Source: Candidatus Glassiibacteriota bacterium
GTDB lineage: Bacteria > Gemmatimonadota > Glassbacteria > GWA2-58-10
Assembly (NCBI GenBank): GCA_016934095.1
Contig: JAFGTO010000177.1
Span: 1 to 5,305, forward strand
Length of the DNA: 5,305 bases
Direction of reading: 5' to 3'
How positions within the stretch are numbered: the stretch's first letter is position 1; the number at the start of each line of letters is the position of its first letter. The position numbers and the translations under genes are program-made. This document shows positions 1-4,985 of this stretch, one piece after another. The notes beneath the pieces are model-generated. The model searched no databases, was not told the DNA's origin, and worked only from the letters and a program-made list of their open reading frames with translations.

Positions 1-229
1 CCACAGCCTTCATGATCCCGGCCACCGGTGCGGGCGGCTCCTCCCCGTTGCCGGAGCGGGGGATGATCTCCAGCAGCATGGCCTCGGCCCCGAGCTCGCG
101 GGCAGCTTCCCAGAGTGCGTAGCCGATCCTGCGCTCCGGCTCATCGCAGATCACCAGCACGCTCTCGCCTTTCTTGACCGCCATGCAGCCGGCCATGGTG
201 TTCATTGCAGCTTCTTTGATTGCACTCAT
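1..229 (-). CDS. M29-like (leucyl-type) aminopeptidase, N-terminal part
   Basis: Only the first 76 codons are inside the window; the gene continues past the left edge. The visible protein starts MSAIKEAAMNTMAGCMAVKK and contains VLVICDEP, then GYALWEAARELGAEAML, then an EEPPAPVAGIMKA stretch near residues 61-74. This order (a 'gVkkGEsVLvicDEp' strand, an 'A.eLGAEA' helix, an 'EPP.pVa..MKa' loop) is what I recall from the N-terminal domain of M29-type metallo-aminopeptidases annotated as leucyl aminopeptidase. The metal ligands lie further in and cannot be checked. The start at 229 is favoured because AGAGGT lies 5 nt upstream; in-frame ATGs at codons 9, 12 and 16 lack such a site. It lies 41 bp downstream of the peptide transporter on the same strand, so the two are probably co-transcribed, and a cytoplasmic peptidase acting on imported peptides is the inferred role. 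Confidence 0.78.
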   Translation of the reverse strand, partial: MSAIKEAAMNTMAGCMAVKKGESVLVICDEPERRIGYALWEAARELGAEAMLLEIIPRSGNGEEPPAPVAGIMKAV

Positions 230-270
230 TACTGACCTCTGGTTTCCAGGTTGATTTGTTGTGTTGCCCT

Positions 271-2316
271 CTAGGCTTGCTCTTCTTTCGCCTCCTCCCG
301 GGCCCGGGCAGAGGGTATCGCGATCAGCACGTAGATCAGCGAGGCGAAAATGATCAGGCCCAGCCAGGGCATGACCGCCCCTGCGGAGCTGAGATACGAC
401 TCGTACCAGGAGGCGGTAGGCCGATCGGCCACCTCGACACTCCAGTCGAAGACCGGGCTGGTGGTGAAATTGAGCTTGAGGAAGACGAAGACCGCCAGCA
501 GCACAGCGGTGAGGCTCTCCCCGGCCACGAAACCGCTGGCCAGCAGCAGCCCGGTCTTGTCCGCGGCCTGTTTCTCCTTCTCTTTCCTCTTGTGCAGTTT
601 CAGATCCAGCACCCACTTGATCAGGCCGCCCACGAACATGGCGAAAGTGGTGGTCAACGGCAGGTACATGCCCACCGCAACCAGCATGGGCGAGCCGCCG
701 CCCAGCAGGATCAGGCCCAGGGCGAAGAAGGCGCCCATGAAAACCAGGGGCCAGGCCATGTCCCCGCCCACGATGCCCTTGGCCATCAGGGCCATCAGTC
801 CGGCCTGCGGGGCGGGCAGCTCGGCGCCGCCCAGGCCGCCGGGGGTGTAGTTGTGCAGCAGCCACAGCGGGGCGGCCAGCACCAGCGAGGCGGCGATCAC
901 TCCCAGGATCTCGGCGATTTCCATGCGCCTGGGAGTGCCGCCCAGCAGGTGGCCCACCTTGAGGTCCTGCAGCATGTCCCCGGCGATCCCGCAGGTGCAG
1001 CAGACAACACCGGCCACCCCCAGCACCGCGGCGATCCCGGCTTTACCGGTGGTCCCCAGCCAGACCATCAGCACGGCGGCCACGATCAGGGTCGAGAGTG
1101 TCAGGCCGCTGATCGGGTTGTTGGAGCCGCCGATCAGGCCCACCAGGTAGCCGGCCACTGCGGAGAAGAGGAAGCCGGCCACAGTCATCACCAGCGCGGC
1201 CACGACCGCACTGAACAGGCTGCCGGAGAAATACCAGTACAGCAGGGTGATCGGTATTATCAGGCCCACCGCTCCCAGGGTGACCCACTTGAAATTGAGG
1301 TCGATCTCCAGGCGGCTGGGGGTGTAGTGGCCGCTCTGGCTGAGACGGAATTCCTTGAAAGCCTTGCTGATCCCATCGACCAGGGGCTTGCGCATGCGCA
1401 GCAGGGTGTAGAGGGCTGCCACCAGCATCGCACCCACGGCGAAAGGCCGGACCTGGCTGCGCCAGACCTGGTTTGCGATATCGGTCCAGGAGGTATCGCT
1501 GCCCAGGTAGACATCCAGCGAGGGGTTGAAAAAGATGGCCAGGGGGATCATCACCAACCAGCCCATCACCCCGCCGGCAAAGGCCCAGGAGGACAGGCGG
1601 ATGCCGATGATATAACCCACGCCGACCAGGGCCGGGGAGGCTGCCGGAGTCTGGAACAGCATGCCGCCGCCGTAAGCCTTGGCCGCCGAGGCCCCGGTGT
1701 CGGGGAAAAGGTCGATATGGCTGGTTTTGAAAGGGATGTAGCGGGTCACGTGTTCGGTAATCAGCCTGATTCCGTTGGCGTTCTTGAAAAGCTCGAAAAA
1801 AGCGGCCAGGCCCATGGCGCCGAAAACGTACTTGGCGCCGGTCTGCCCGTGCTGGCCGGCCTTGACTATCTCGGCGCAGGCTTTCGATTCGGGGAACGGC
1901 AGGTCCGCCTCCTCGACCAGCGGGCGGCGCAGGATGATCACGAACAGCACGCCGAGGATCCCCCCCACCAGCATGATCAGGGTGCTGTCCCAGTAGCTGA
2001 GATCGGTCCAGACGCCCGCGATCATGAAGGCGGGCAGGGTGAAGATCGCCCCGGCCACCAAGGCCTCGCCGGCAGAGGCGGCGGTACGGGAGATGTTCTC
2101 CTCGAGGATCGATCCCTTGAAGATACGCAGGATCGCCATTGCAACCACCGCAGCCGGGAAAGTGGCCGAGACAGTCATCCCGGCTTTCATCCCCAGGTAA
2201 GCATTGGCCGCACCCAAAACCACTGCCATGCCTATGCCCAGCAGCAGGGCTTTGAATGTCATCTCCCTGAGGCTGGTTTTCGCCGGAACGAACGGCTCGA
2301 ATTTCTTATCGCTCAT
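271..2316 (-). CDS. OPT-family oligopeptide transporter
   Basis: This 681-aa protein looks like a complete prokaryotic member of the OPT (oligopeptide transporter/YSL-related) family, inner-membrane carriers thought to take up short peptides, or metal chelates in some branches, with protons. Roughly 14-16 hydrophobic segments are visible, for example near residues 23-40, 85-102, 112-129, 230-262, 343-395, 405-443, 522-568, 588-613 and 648-668. Family-like blocks are SRTAASAGEALVAGAIF (76-92), GGSNNPISGLTLSTL (396-410), CGIAGDMLQDLKVGHLLGGTPRR (442-464), GGGSPMLVAVGMYLP (539-553) and ASGFVAGESL (593-602). A charged loop rich in K and E lies near 571-587, and the tail ends in RAREEAKEEQA. The ATG at 2316 has GGGAG 7 nt upstream. 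The aminopeptidase-like gene follows after 41 bp. No clear promoter was found upstream. The substrate cannot be read from sequence; peptides are inferred from the neighbour. Confidence 0.93.
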   Translation of the reverse strand: MSDKKFEPFVPAKTSLREMTFKALLLGIGMAVVLGAANAYLGMKAGMTVSATFPAAVVAMAILRIFKGSILEENISRTAASAGEALVAGAIFTLPAFMIAGVWTDLSYWDSTLIMLVGGILGVLFVIILRRPLVEEADLPFPESKACAEIVKAGQHGQTGAKYVFGAMGLAAFFELFKNANGIRLITEHVTRYIPFKTSHIDLFPDTGASAAKAYGGGMLFQTPAASPALVGVGYIIGIRLSSWAFAGGVMGWLVMIPLAIFFNPSLDVYLGSDTSWTDIANQVWRSQVRPFAVGAMLVAALYTLLRMRKPLVDGISKAFKEFRLSQSGHYTPSRLEIDLNFKWVTLGAVGLIIPITLLYWYFSGSLFSAVVAALVMTVAGFLFSAVAGYLVGLIGGSNNPISGLTLSTLIVAAVLMVWLGTTGKAGIAAVLGVAGVVCCTCGIAGDMLQDLKVGHLLGGTPRRMEIAEILGVIAASLVLAAPLWLLHNYTPGGLGGAELPAPQAGLMALMAKGIVGGDMAWPLVFMGAFFALGLILLGGGSPMLVAVGMYLPLTTTFAMFVGGLIKWVLDLKLHKRKEKEKQAADKTGLLLASGFVAGESLTAVLLAVFVFLKLNFTTSPVFDWSVEVADRPTASWYESYLSSAGAVMPWLGLIIFASLIYVLIAIPSARAREEAKEEQA

Positions 2317-2646
2317 CGGTACACTCCCGATTGTCTGGTTTGTCGCAGTCCGGCCGCCGGGGCGGGCTGCGCGCGCCGGTGCATGCCTCGGCCGGGGGCA
2401 CGGCCCAAGGCGATGCTCTGGTTAACGTTGTCAGTCAAGATAGCTAAGCGGCAGGCCTGGACGCAAGGTTAAAAAGTGAATAAACCGGCGTTTTCCCGGC
2501 CCATGCAAGCAGTGCCGGCGGAAAAGTCGGGCGGCAGGGCGGCGGGACACGAAACCGGGGGGCTGTCTTTCAGGGTGTCATTCAGGGGTAGGCTGTTGGG
2601 GGGATTGTCCGGCAGCGGGGGCTGCGGTCTGGTTTGGCTTCCAGTC
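2317..2646. other. 330-bp gap upstream of the transporter, no gene seen
   Basis: This stretch separates the 82-aa gene from the OPT transporter, both on the minus strand. Open frames exist on both strands (about 105 codons minus from 2786, 112 codons plus from 2476), but their products are rich in R, P, S, C and W, lack a family resemblance, and overlap the better 82-aa gene, so I treat them as chance. A perfect small hairpin (GCAGC 2612-2616, GCTGC 2621-2625, loop GGGG) has no T tract, so it is not an evident terminator. A minus-strand TTGACT near 2436-2441 has no acceptable -10 partner 16-18 bp away. The part from 2340 to 2400 is extremely GC-rich. The transporter promoter is probably in here but I cannot place it. 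Confidence 0.6.
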
Positions 2647-2895
2647 TCAATACGATTCCGTCTTCCCTGCCTCTTCGCTTTTCTTCTCCATCCCGCCGTC
2701 CATGAAATCGTACATTTTAAGCGTTTCCCCGTCCGCAGAATCGGGCAGCTTGACCGGCCCCTTAAGCAGGTAGTCCATGAAAGCATTCAACTCGCGCAGG
2801 TCTTCCTCGCCTAGCTGGTGCATCTTGTTGACCAGCGGCCGCAAGCTTTCCTTGACAAACATGATCCCGACAGGAAATCCTCTTTTGATTCTCAT
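2647..2895 (-). CDS. Small charged hypothetical protein (82 aa)
   Basis: I do not recognise the family. The protein has a basic N-terminus (MRIKRGFPVG), a central amphipathic helix (about 16-46, including QLGEEDLRELNAFMDYLLKG) and a polar acidic/basic tail (about 52-82). There is no signal peptide or convincing membrane segment. The helix pattern resembles short helices of many small regulatory or antitoxin-like proteins, but that is not an assignment. The start is uncertain. The ATG at 2895 has no good Shine-Dalgarno site, nor does the ATG at 2862 (MFVKESL). A TTG at 2844 has AAGGA 4 nt upstream and would give a shorter form of 65 aa. The gene is third in a same-strand row, 87 bp after the 84-aa gene. 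A weak -10-like TATACT at 2917-2922 on the minus strand lacks a good -35. Confidence 0.55.
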   Translation of the reverse strand: MRIKRGFPVGIMFVKESLRPLVNKMHQLGEEDLRELNAFMDYLLKGPVKLPDSADGETLKMYDFMDGGMEKKSEEAGKTESY

Positions 2896-2982
2896 TGGCC
2901 CGGTAGTCTGAAAGTAAAAGTATAAGAGCAGAAACCCCGGTCGAAAGCGGTAACCGGCGCTCCGGCGCGAGGCCTTCGCACT

Positions 2983-3237
2983 CTAAGGCTTTACCTGCTC
3001 CAGTCGCCCCTGGCGATGGCCTTCGATAAAGTCTTTGATCAGCCTGTCCTGCTCCTCGATGAAATTCTCCAGGGTGATTAACAGGTTTTCGAGCTCGCTG
3101 GCGCGGAAATGGACTATGGCCTCCCGGTCAAGGCCGTCCGCGGTCTCTCCCATCTTGGCATAGAGCAGGTCGCTGACCACCTTGATATAGGACAGCTTTT
3201 GTTCGAGATGGGTCAGCAGGTCCTTGAATTCTTTCAT
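2983..3237 (-). CDS. Small all-helical hypothetical protein (84 aa)
   Basis: No family is recognised. The sequence reads as a soluble helical hairpin: helix one about residues 2-29 (MKEFKDLLTHLEQKLSYIKV and onward), a short turn near GETADGLD (30-37), and a long second helical part about 38-73 with leucine, isoleucine and phenylalanine at helical spacing (ELENLLITLENFIEEQDRLI). The tail, GHRQGRLEQVKP, is basic. There are no cysteines, no signal peptide and no membrane span. The start is well supported: AGGAGG (minus strand of 3246-3251) lies 8 nt before the ATG. It lies 107 bp downstream of the ribbon-helix-helix gene and 87 bp upstream of the 82-aa gene, all on the minus strand, so it may share the RHH promoter. 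A helical dimer or binding partner of the RHH protein is possible, but this is inference from position only. Confidence 0.78.
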   Translation of the reverse strand: MKEFKDLLTHLEQKLSYIKVVSDLLYAKMGETADGLDREAIVHFRASELENLLITLENFIEEQDRLIKDFIEGHRQGRLEQVKP

Positions 3238-3344
3238 TTAGGATGCCTCCTGATGGTTTTTCCTTTTTATCCAGGCAGGACAGGTCCGCTGAAAATCCGG
3301 ATCACTCCGGCGGGTCCTTCCGGGCCTGGGCCTTTTCCGGGCCG
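3238..3344 (-). other. Intergenic segment with direct repeats and a small hairpin
   Basis: Between the RHH gene and the 84-aa gene, read on the minus strand, there are two 9-bp direct repeats GGCCCGGAA (3335-3343 and 3318-3326, 17 bp apart). A perfect 5-bp hairpin CCGGA-GTGA-TCCGG (3310-3297) follows, then ATTTTC. The hairpin plus a short T run resembles a weak terminator or attenuator that could lower expression of the downstream small genes relative to the RHH gene. The stem is short and the T run only four bases, so this is tentative. The strong ribosome site of the 84-aa gene closes the segment. Confidence 0.3.
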
Positions 3345-3524
3345 CTAATCCAGCGGCAGAAACTTCTGGGTGTTCAACTCCGCCCGATATTTTGCCAGTA
3401 CCAGATCGATACCCTCCCTCAGGTACTCGCTGATCGGTACCCGTGTCTTGGAAGACAAGTCCTTGAGCTTTTCCTTCTGGCTGACAAGTATGTAGGTGGT
3501 GATCTGGGTTTTGCTTTCGGACAA
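3345..3524 (-). CDS. Ribbon-helix-helix (CopG/Arc-like) DNA-binding protein
   Basis: The 59-aa product has the layout of a ribbon-helix-helix DNA-binding protein, which works as a dimer whose paired N-terminal strands insert into the DNA major groove. Residues KTQITTYI (5-12) form the expected strand, KEKLKDLSSKT (17-27) helix A, the turn is RVPIS (28-32), and EYLREGIDLVLAKYR (33-47) is helix B. I choose the TTG start at 3524 because AGGAGG sits 5 nt upstream. An ATG 11 codons earlier (3557) would give 70 aa, but it lies about 7 nt from the predicted transcription start, has no ribosome site, and its extra codons encode the Shine-Dalgarno itself. It is first in a row of three small genes, behind a consensus promoter overlapped by a palindrome, so autorepression is likely. 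No ParE, RelE or MazF-like toxin is seen next to it, so it is not an evident classical antitoxin. Confidence 0.85.
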   Translation of the reverse strand: MSESKTQITTYILVSQKEKLKDLSSKTRVPISEYLREGIDLVLAKYRAELNTQKFLPLD

Positions 3525-3529
3525 AGTAT

Positions 3530-3535
3530 CCTCCT
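3530..3535 (-). promoter_or_regulatory. Ribosome binding site that sets the RHH start at TTG
   Basis: On the minus strand this is AGGAGG, followed by ATACT and then TTG. The 5-nt spacing is close to ideal. It lies inside the frame of the longer ATG-started version, which argues that the shorter TTG-started protein is the real product. Confidence 0.8.
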
Positions 3536-3560
3536 GGGAAATTGGAAATACAAACATTTA

Positions 3561-3578
3561 AATATAATGCATTATATT
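3561..3578. repeat. Perfect 18-bp palindrome over the RHH -10 box
   Basis: The sequence AATATAATGCATTATATT is identical to its reverse complement over all 18 bases. It covers the whole -10 hexamer (3571-3576) and the predicted transcription start of the RHH gene. RHH repressors are known to bind short palindromes overlapping their own promoters, so this is a candidate operator. Because it is AT-rich, part of the symmetry could come from the TATAAT box alone; the symmetry extends well beyond it, however. Confidence 0.7.
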
Positions 3579-3599
3579 ATTTTATTTTAGTTTTGTCAA
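3571..3599 (-). promoter_or_regulatory. Perfect sigma-70 consensus promoter for the RHH operon
   Basis: Read on the minus strand, TTGACA (3599-3594) is followed by a 17-bp spacer and TATAAT (3576-3571). All twelve consensus bases and the ideal spacing are present. Transcription should begin near 3564, giving a leader of about 40 nt to the TTG start at 3524. Such a strong unregulated promoter is unusual, which fits control by a repressor binding the overlapping palindrome. Confidence 0.88.
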
Positions 3600-3622
3600 T
3601 AGCTTTTCCACCCAGATTGTTC

Positions 3623-3651
3623 TTGAAAAAAGTCCGGTCCCGAAATATAAT
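3623..3651 (+). promoter_or_regulatory. Near-consensus sigma-70 promoter for the NMP kinase
   Basis: TTGAAA (3623-3628), a 17-bp spacer and TATAAT (3646-3651) match the consensus at 11 of 12 positions. Transcription would begin near 3658, about 150 nt before the kinase ATG. Its -35 box is separated from the -35 of the opposing RHH promoter by only 23 bp (3600-3622), so the two genes are divergently transcribed from a shared control region. Confidence 0.8.
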
Positions 3652-3657
3652 AGACCC

Positions 3658-3809
3658 TCAGCAGACCTCAGGGGTCAGACCTGCAGCAACACACAGGCTT
3701 GCCGCCGGCAGGCCGGGTTGCGGCCTGCGCTTTATCTGCGGCCGGAGCGGACAGGCCGGCAGCCAATCAGGTCCGGGCAGCTTGACGGACTGAAACCGGG
3801 AGAGGGACC
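3658..3809 (+). other. Long structured leader of the NMP kinase gene
   Basis: About 150 nt separate the predicted transcription start from the kinase ATG. No ATG-started short frame is present. Near the start lie two CAGACCT direct repeats (3662-3668 and 3676-3682) and a possible GACCC/GGGTC pairing (3653-3657 with 3672-3676). A perfect 7-bp hairpin, GCAGGCC (3708-3714) with GGCCTGC (3722-3728) and a 7-nt loop, follows. The motif CAGGCCGG occurs inside the hairpin and again near 3750. No known riboswitch class is recognised and no T tract follows the hairpin. A ribosome site, GGGAGAGG (3798-3805), ends 4 nt before the ATG. Confidence 0.45.
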
Positions 3810-4433
3810 ATGGACAAGTACAAAGCTTTTCTGATTTTCGGGCCCAACGGGATCGGCAAGGGCACCAATGCCAAGGCGGTCGGGACCCTGCCGGGATACT
3901 TCCATTTCTCTACGGGTGACATGTTCCGGGCACTGGTGGCCCGGGTCAAGGAGGGAACGGCCTCCGAGCTGGAGCTCCAGATCGATGAGATCATGAAGAG
4001 CGGCCGGCTGGTGGATGACGAGACCACGGTGAGACTGACCCGCCATAACCTGGAGACCGCGGTGGCCGGGGGCCGGATTGACCAGGAAAATGACTACCTG
4101 CTGCTGGATGGCGTGCCGCGCAACGTGGAGCAGGCCAGGATGCTAGATCCTTTCATCGAGGTCTGCGGGGTGCTGCATATCACGGCAGCCAGGGAGGTGG
4201 CGGTCGAGAGGATAACCAACCGGGCCCGTATCGAGGGCCGCAAGGACGACCAGGACCCGGTGGCGGTCGGCAAGCGGCTGGATATTTTTTTCGCGAACCT
4301 CTCGCCGATGCTTTCATATTACGACAGCGGGTTCGATGGCTCCCCGGACTACGACTCGCAGGTCATCCATTACATCGACGCCGCCCAGCGGCCGACCAAG
4401 GTGCTGCTCGACGTGCTGGCCTGCCTGCCCTGA
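3810..4433 (+). CDS. Nucleoside monophosphate kinase (adenylate kinase-like)
   Basis: The 207-aa protein belongs to the adenylate/nucleotide kinase fold, which transfers phosphate from ATP to a nucleoside monophosphate in the cytoplasm. The P-loop GPNGIGKGT (11-19), the NMP-binding STGDMFR (34-40) with R40, GRLVDDE (65-71), DGVPRNVEQA (100-109) with R104 and Q108, and lid-region arginines around NRARIEGRKDDQD (137-149) followed by KRLDIFF (155-161) are all present in order. It differs from typical bacterial Adk in several ways. The lid is short and has no cysteines, the usual DGFPR is DGVPR, and P-loop residue two is followed by N (GPNG). The C-terminal part (about 175-207) does not look like standard Adk. 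It resembles atypical kinases I recall from Planctomycetes/Verrucomicrobia-like genomes, so the nucleotide specificity (AMP, CMP/UMP or other) is open and it may not be the main Adk. The gene is monocistronic, between its own promoter and a terminator. Confidence 0.88.
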   Translation: MDKYKAFLIFGPNGIGKGTNAKAVGTLPGYFHFSTGDMFRALVARVKEGTASELELQIDEIMKSGRLVDDETTVRLTRHNLETAVAGGRIDQENDYLLLDGVPRNVEQARMLDPFIEVCGVLHITAAREVAVERITNRARIEGRKDDQDPVAVGKRLDIFFANLSPMLSYYDSGFDGSPDYDSQVIHYIDAAQRPTKVLLDVLACLP

Positions 4434-4460
4434 CCCGCGCGGGCCGGCGATCCATAAAAC

Positions 4461-4496
4461 AGAAAAGCCGTTCCGTTTCTGCGGGACGGCTTTTCT
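4461..4496. terminator. Strong bidirectional intrinsic terminator
   Basis: AGAAAAGCCGTTCC (4461-4474) pairs with GGGACGGCTTTTCT (4483-4496) through 14 bp with one G-T wobble and an 8-nt loop. On the plus strand the stem runs into TTTTCTTTAT after the kinase gene. On the minus strand the same hairpin ends in TTTTCTGTTTTA after the 60-aa gene. It therefore probably ends both convergent transcripts. Confidence 0.9.
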
Positions 4497-4558
4497 TTAT
4501 TCCCCGAGGTTGTATCGGAGCCGGTTATTGCAGCAGAGCAAACCTTTTCCGGGTTGAA

Positions 4559-4741
4559 TCAGACTATCAGGTTAATTCGGTGCTGTTGGCTTGATTTGGC
4601 GGAAAGAGTCTCCTGCTTCTTTTGTTTCTTGACTGCTTTTTTCTCTTTCCTGCTGTAAGCATCCTTCTGCGACGCCTGATCTTTGTCGACGGGTTGTACC
4701 CGGTAAGCAAGGCCGCTTTGTGGTATCTCGGTAACCGCCAT
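4559..4741 (-). CDS. Small lysine-rich orphan protein (60 aa)
   Basis: No family is recognised. The protein has a polar start with SGLAYRVQPVDKD (9-21), a strongly basic middle (RKEKKAVKKQKKQE, 31-44) and a hydrophobic C-terminal tip (RINLIV, 55-60). There is no signal peptide or membrane span. The ATG at 4741 is preceded by GGGAG, 9 nt upstream. The gene is convergent with the kinase and shares its terminator. About 100 bp upstream is an exact match to the flagellar sigma-28 promoter consensus, which suggests expression with the motility regulon; nothing in the protein itself confirms a flagellar role. The local base composition is more AT-rich than the large genes. Reasons to believe it is real: ribosome site, promoter, terminator, and a natural-looking amino acid make-up. 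Main doubt: short length. Confidence 0.65.
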   Translation of the reverse strand: MAVTEIPQSGLAYRVQPVDKDQASQKDAYSRKEKKAVKKQKKQETLSAKSSQQHRINLIV

Positions 4742-4776
4742 GGCCTTATTCTCCCGGTGGCAGTAATTTATAAGAT

Positions 4777-4813
4777 ACCGGCAGGGGCGACATTACTAAA
4801 ATGTGCCGCCGGT
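4777..4813 (-). other. Long hairpin in the leader of the 60-aa gene
   Basis: On the minus strand, ACCGGC pairs with GCCGGT (4813-4808 with 4782-4777), then GGC with GCC, then ACATT with AATGT around the loop TTAGT. This gives 14 bp interrupted only by a one-base and a three-base bulge. It sits between the predicted sigma-28 transcription start (near 4833) and the ribosome site. No T run follows on either strand, so it is not a simple terminator. It may control translation or stabilise the mRNA, or be a dispersed palindromic repeat. Confidence 0.5.
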
Positions 4814-4839
4814 GATAAAAACAGTATTACTGATAGATA

Positions 4840-4867
4840 ATATCGGCAGAAACCCTTTGTCTCTTTA
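4840..4867 (-). promoter_or_regulatory. Candidate sigma-28 (FliA/SigD) promoter
   Basis: On the minus strand TAAA (4867-4864), a 16-bp spacer and GCCGATAT (4847-4840) match the published SigD consensus TAAA-N14-16-GCCGATAT exactly; the enterobacterial FliA consensus is TAAA-N15-GCCGATAA. It points at the 60-aa gene, with a leader of about 90 nt. No other flagellar gene lies in the window, so the assignment rests on the motif alone. Confidence 0.62.
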
Positions 4868-4985
4868 GCGGCTTATTCAAGCGGGGGATTTTTCCGCGGC
4901 CCGGATTGCCGTGGACCAATGGTGGGGATGGTTGAGATCCTGCGGTTTTCAGACGGTCCGGAGTTTCCCGGCTGGAGCACGGTCT

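Noticed and set aside
220..2472. A 750-codon open frame on the plus strand
   Set aside because: It lies opposite the well-supported OPT transporter. Its product is dominated by Q, G, H, R and D with no membrane or domain pattern, as expected from the antisense of a GC-rich gene with few stops. It is a shadow frame.
2612..2625. GCAGC/GCTGC hairpin as a terminator for the small-gene operon
   Set aside because: The stem is 5 bp and no T run follows on either strand.
2469..2814. Overlapping open frames of about 105 (minus) and 112 (plus) codons
   Set aside because: Both overlap the more natural 82-aa frame, have low-quality composition rich in R, P, S, C and W, and lack a ribosome site or family resemblance.
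2896..2985. The 84-aa and 82-aa genes are in the same frame, separated only by one TAG and 29 open codons
   Set aside because: A readthrough fusion was considered, but the linking codons read like non-coding sequence (basic then aromatic runs), and nothing marks the TAG as recoded. Chance is enough.
3345..3524. RHH gene as the antitoxin of a classical type II toxin-antitoxin pair
   Set aside because: The adjacent 84-aa protein is all-helical without ParE/RelE, MazF, PIN or HipA features, so a classical pair cannot be claimed from the sequence.
3732..4046. Minus-strand open frames of 86-104 codons opposite the kinase start
   Set aside because: They are antisense to the kinase P-loop region, lack ribosome sites and show no protein-like pattern.
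4746..4793. A 15-codon upstream frame (MSPLPVSYKLLPPGE) ending 4 nt before the 60-aa gene
   Set aside because: It is positioned like a leader peptide, but has no ribosome site and its ATG lies inside the hairpin stem. Too short to support without conservation.
4881..4985. Possible terminator after the HAD phosphatase gene
   Set aside because: Only 4-bp pairings (for example CCGG/CCGG, GCGG/CCGC) without a proper T tract on the minus strand were found.
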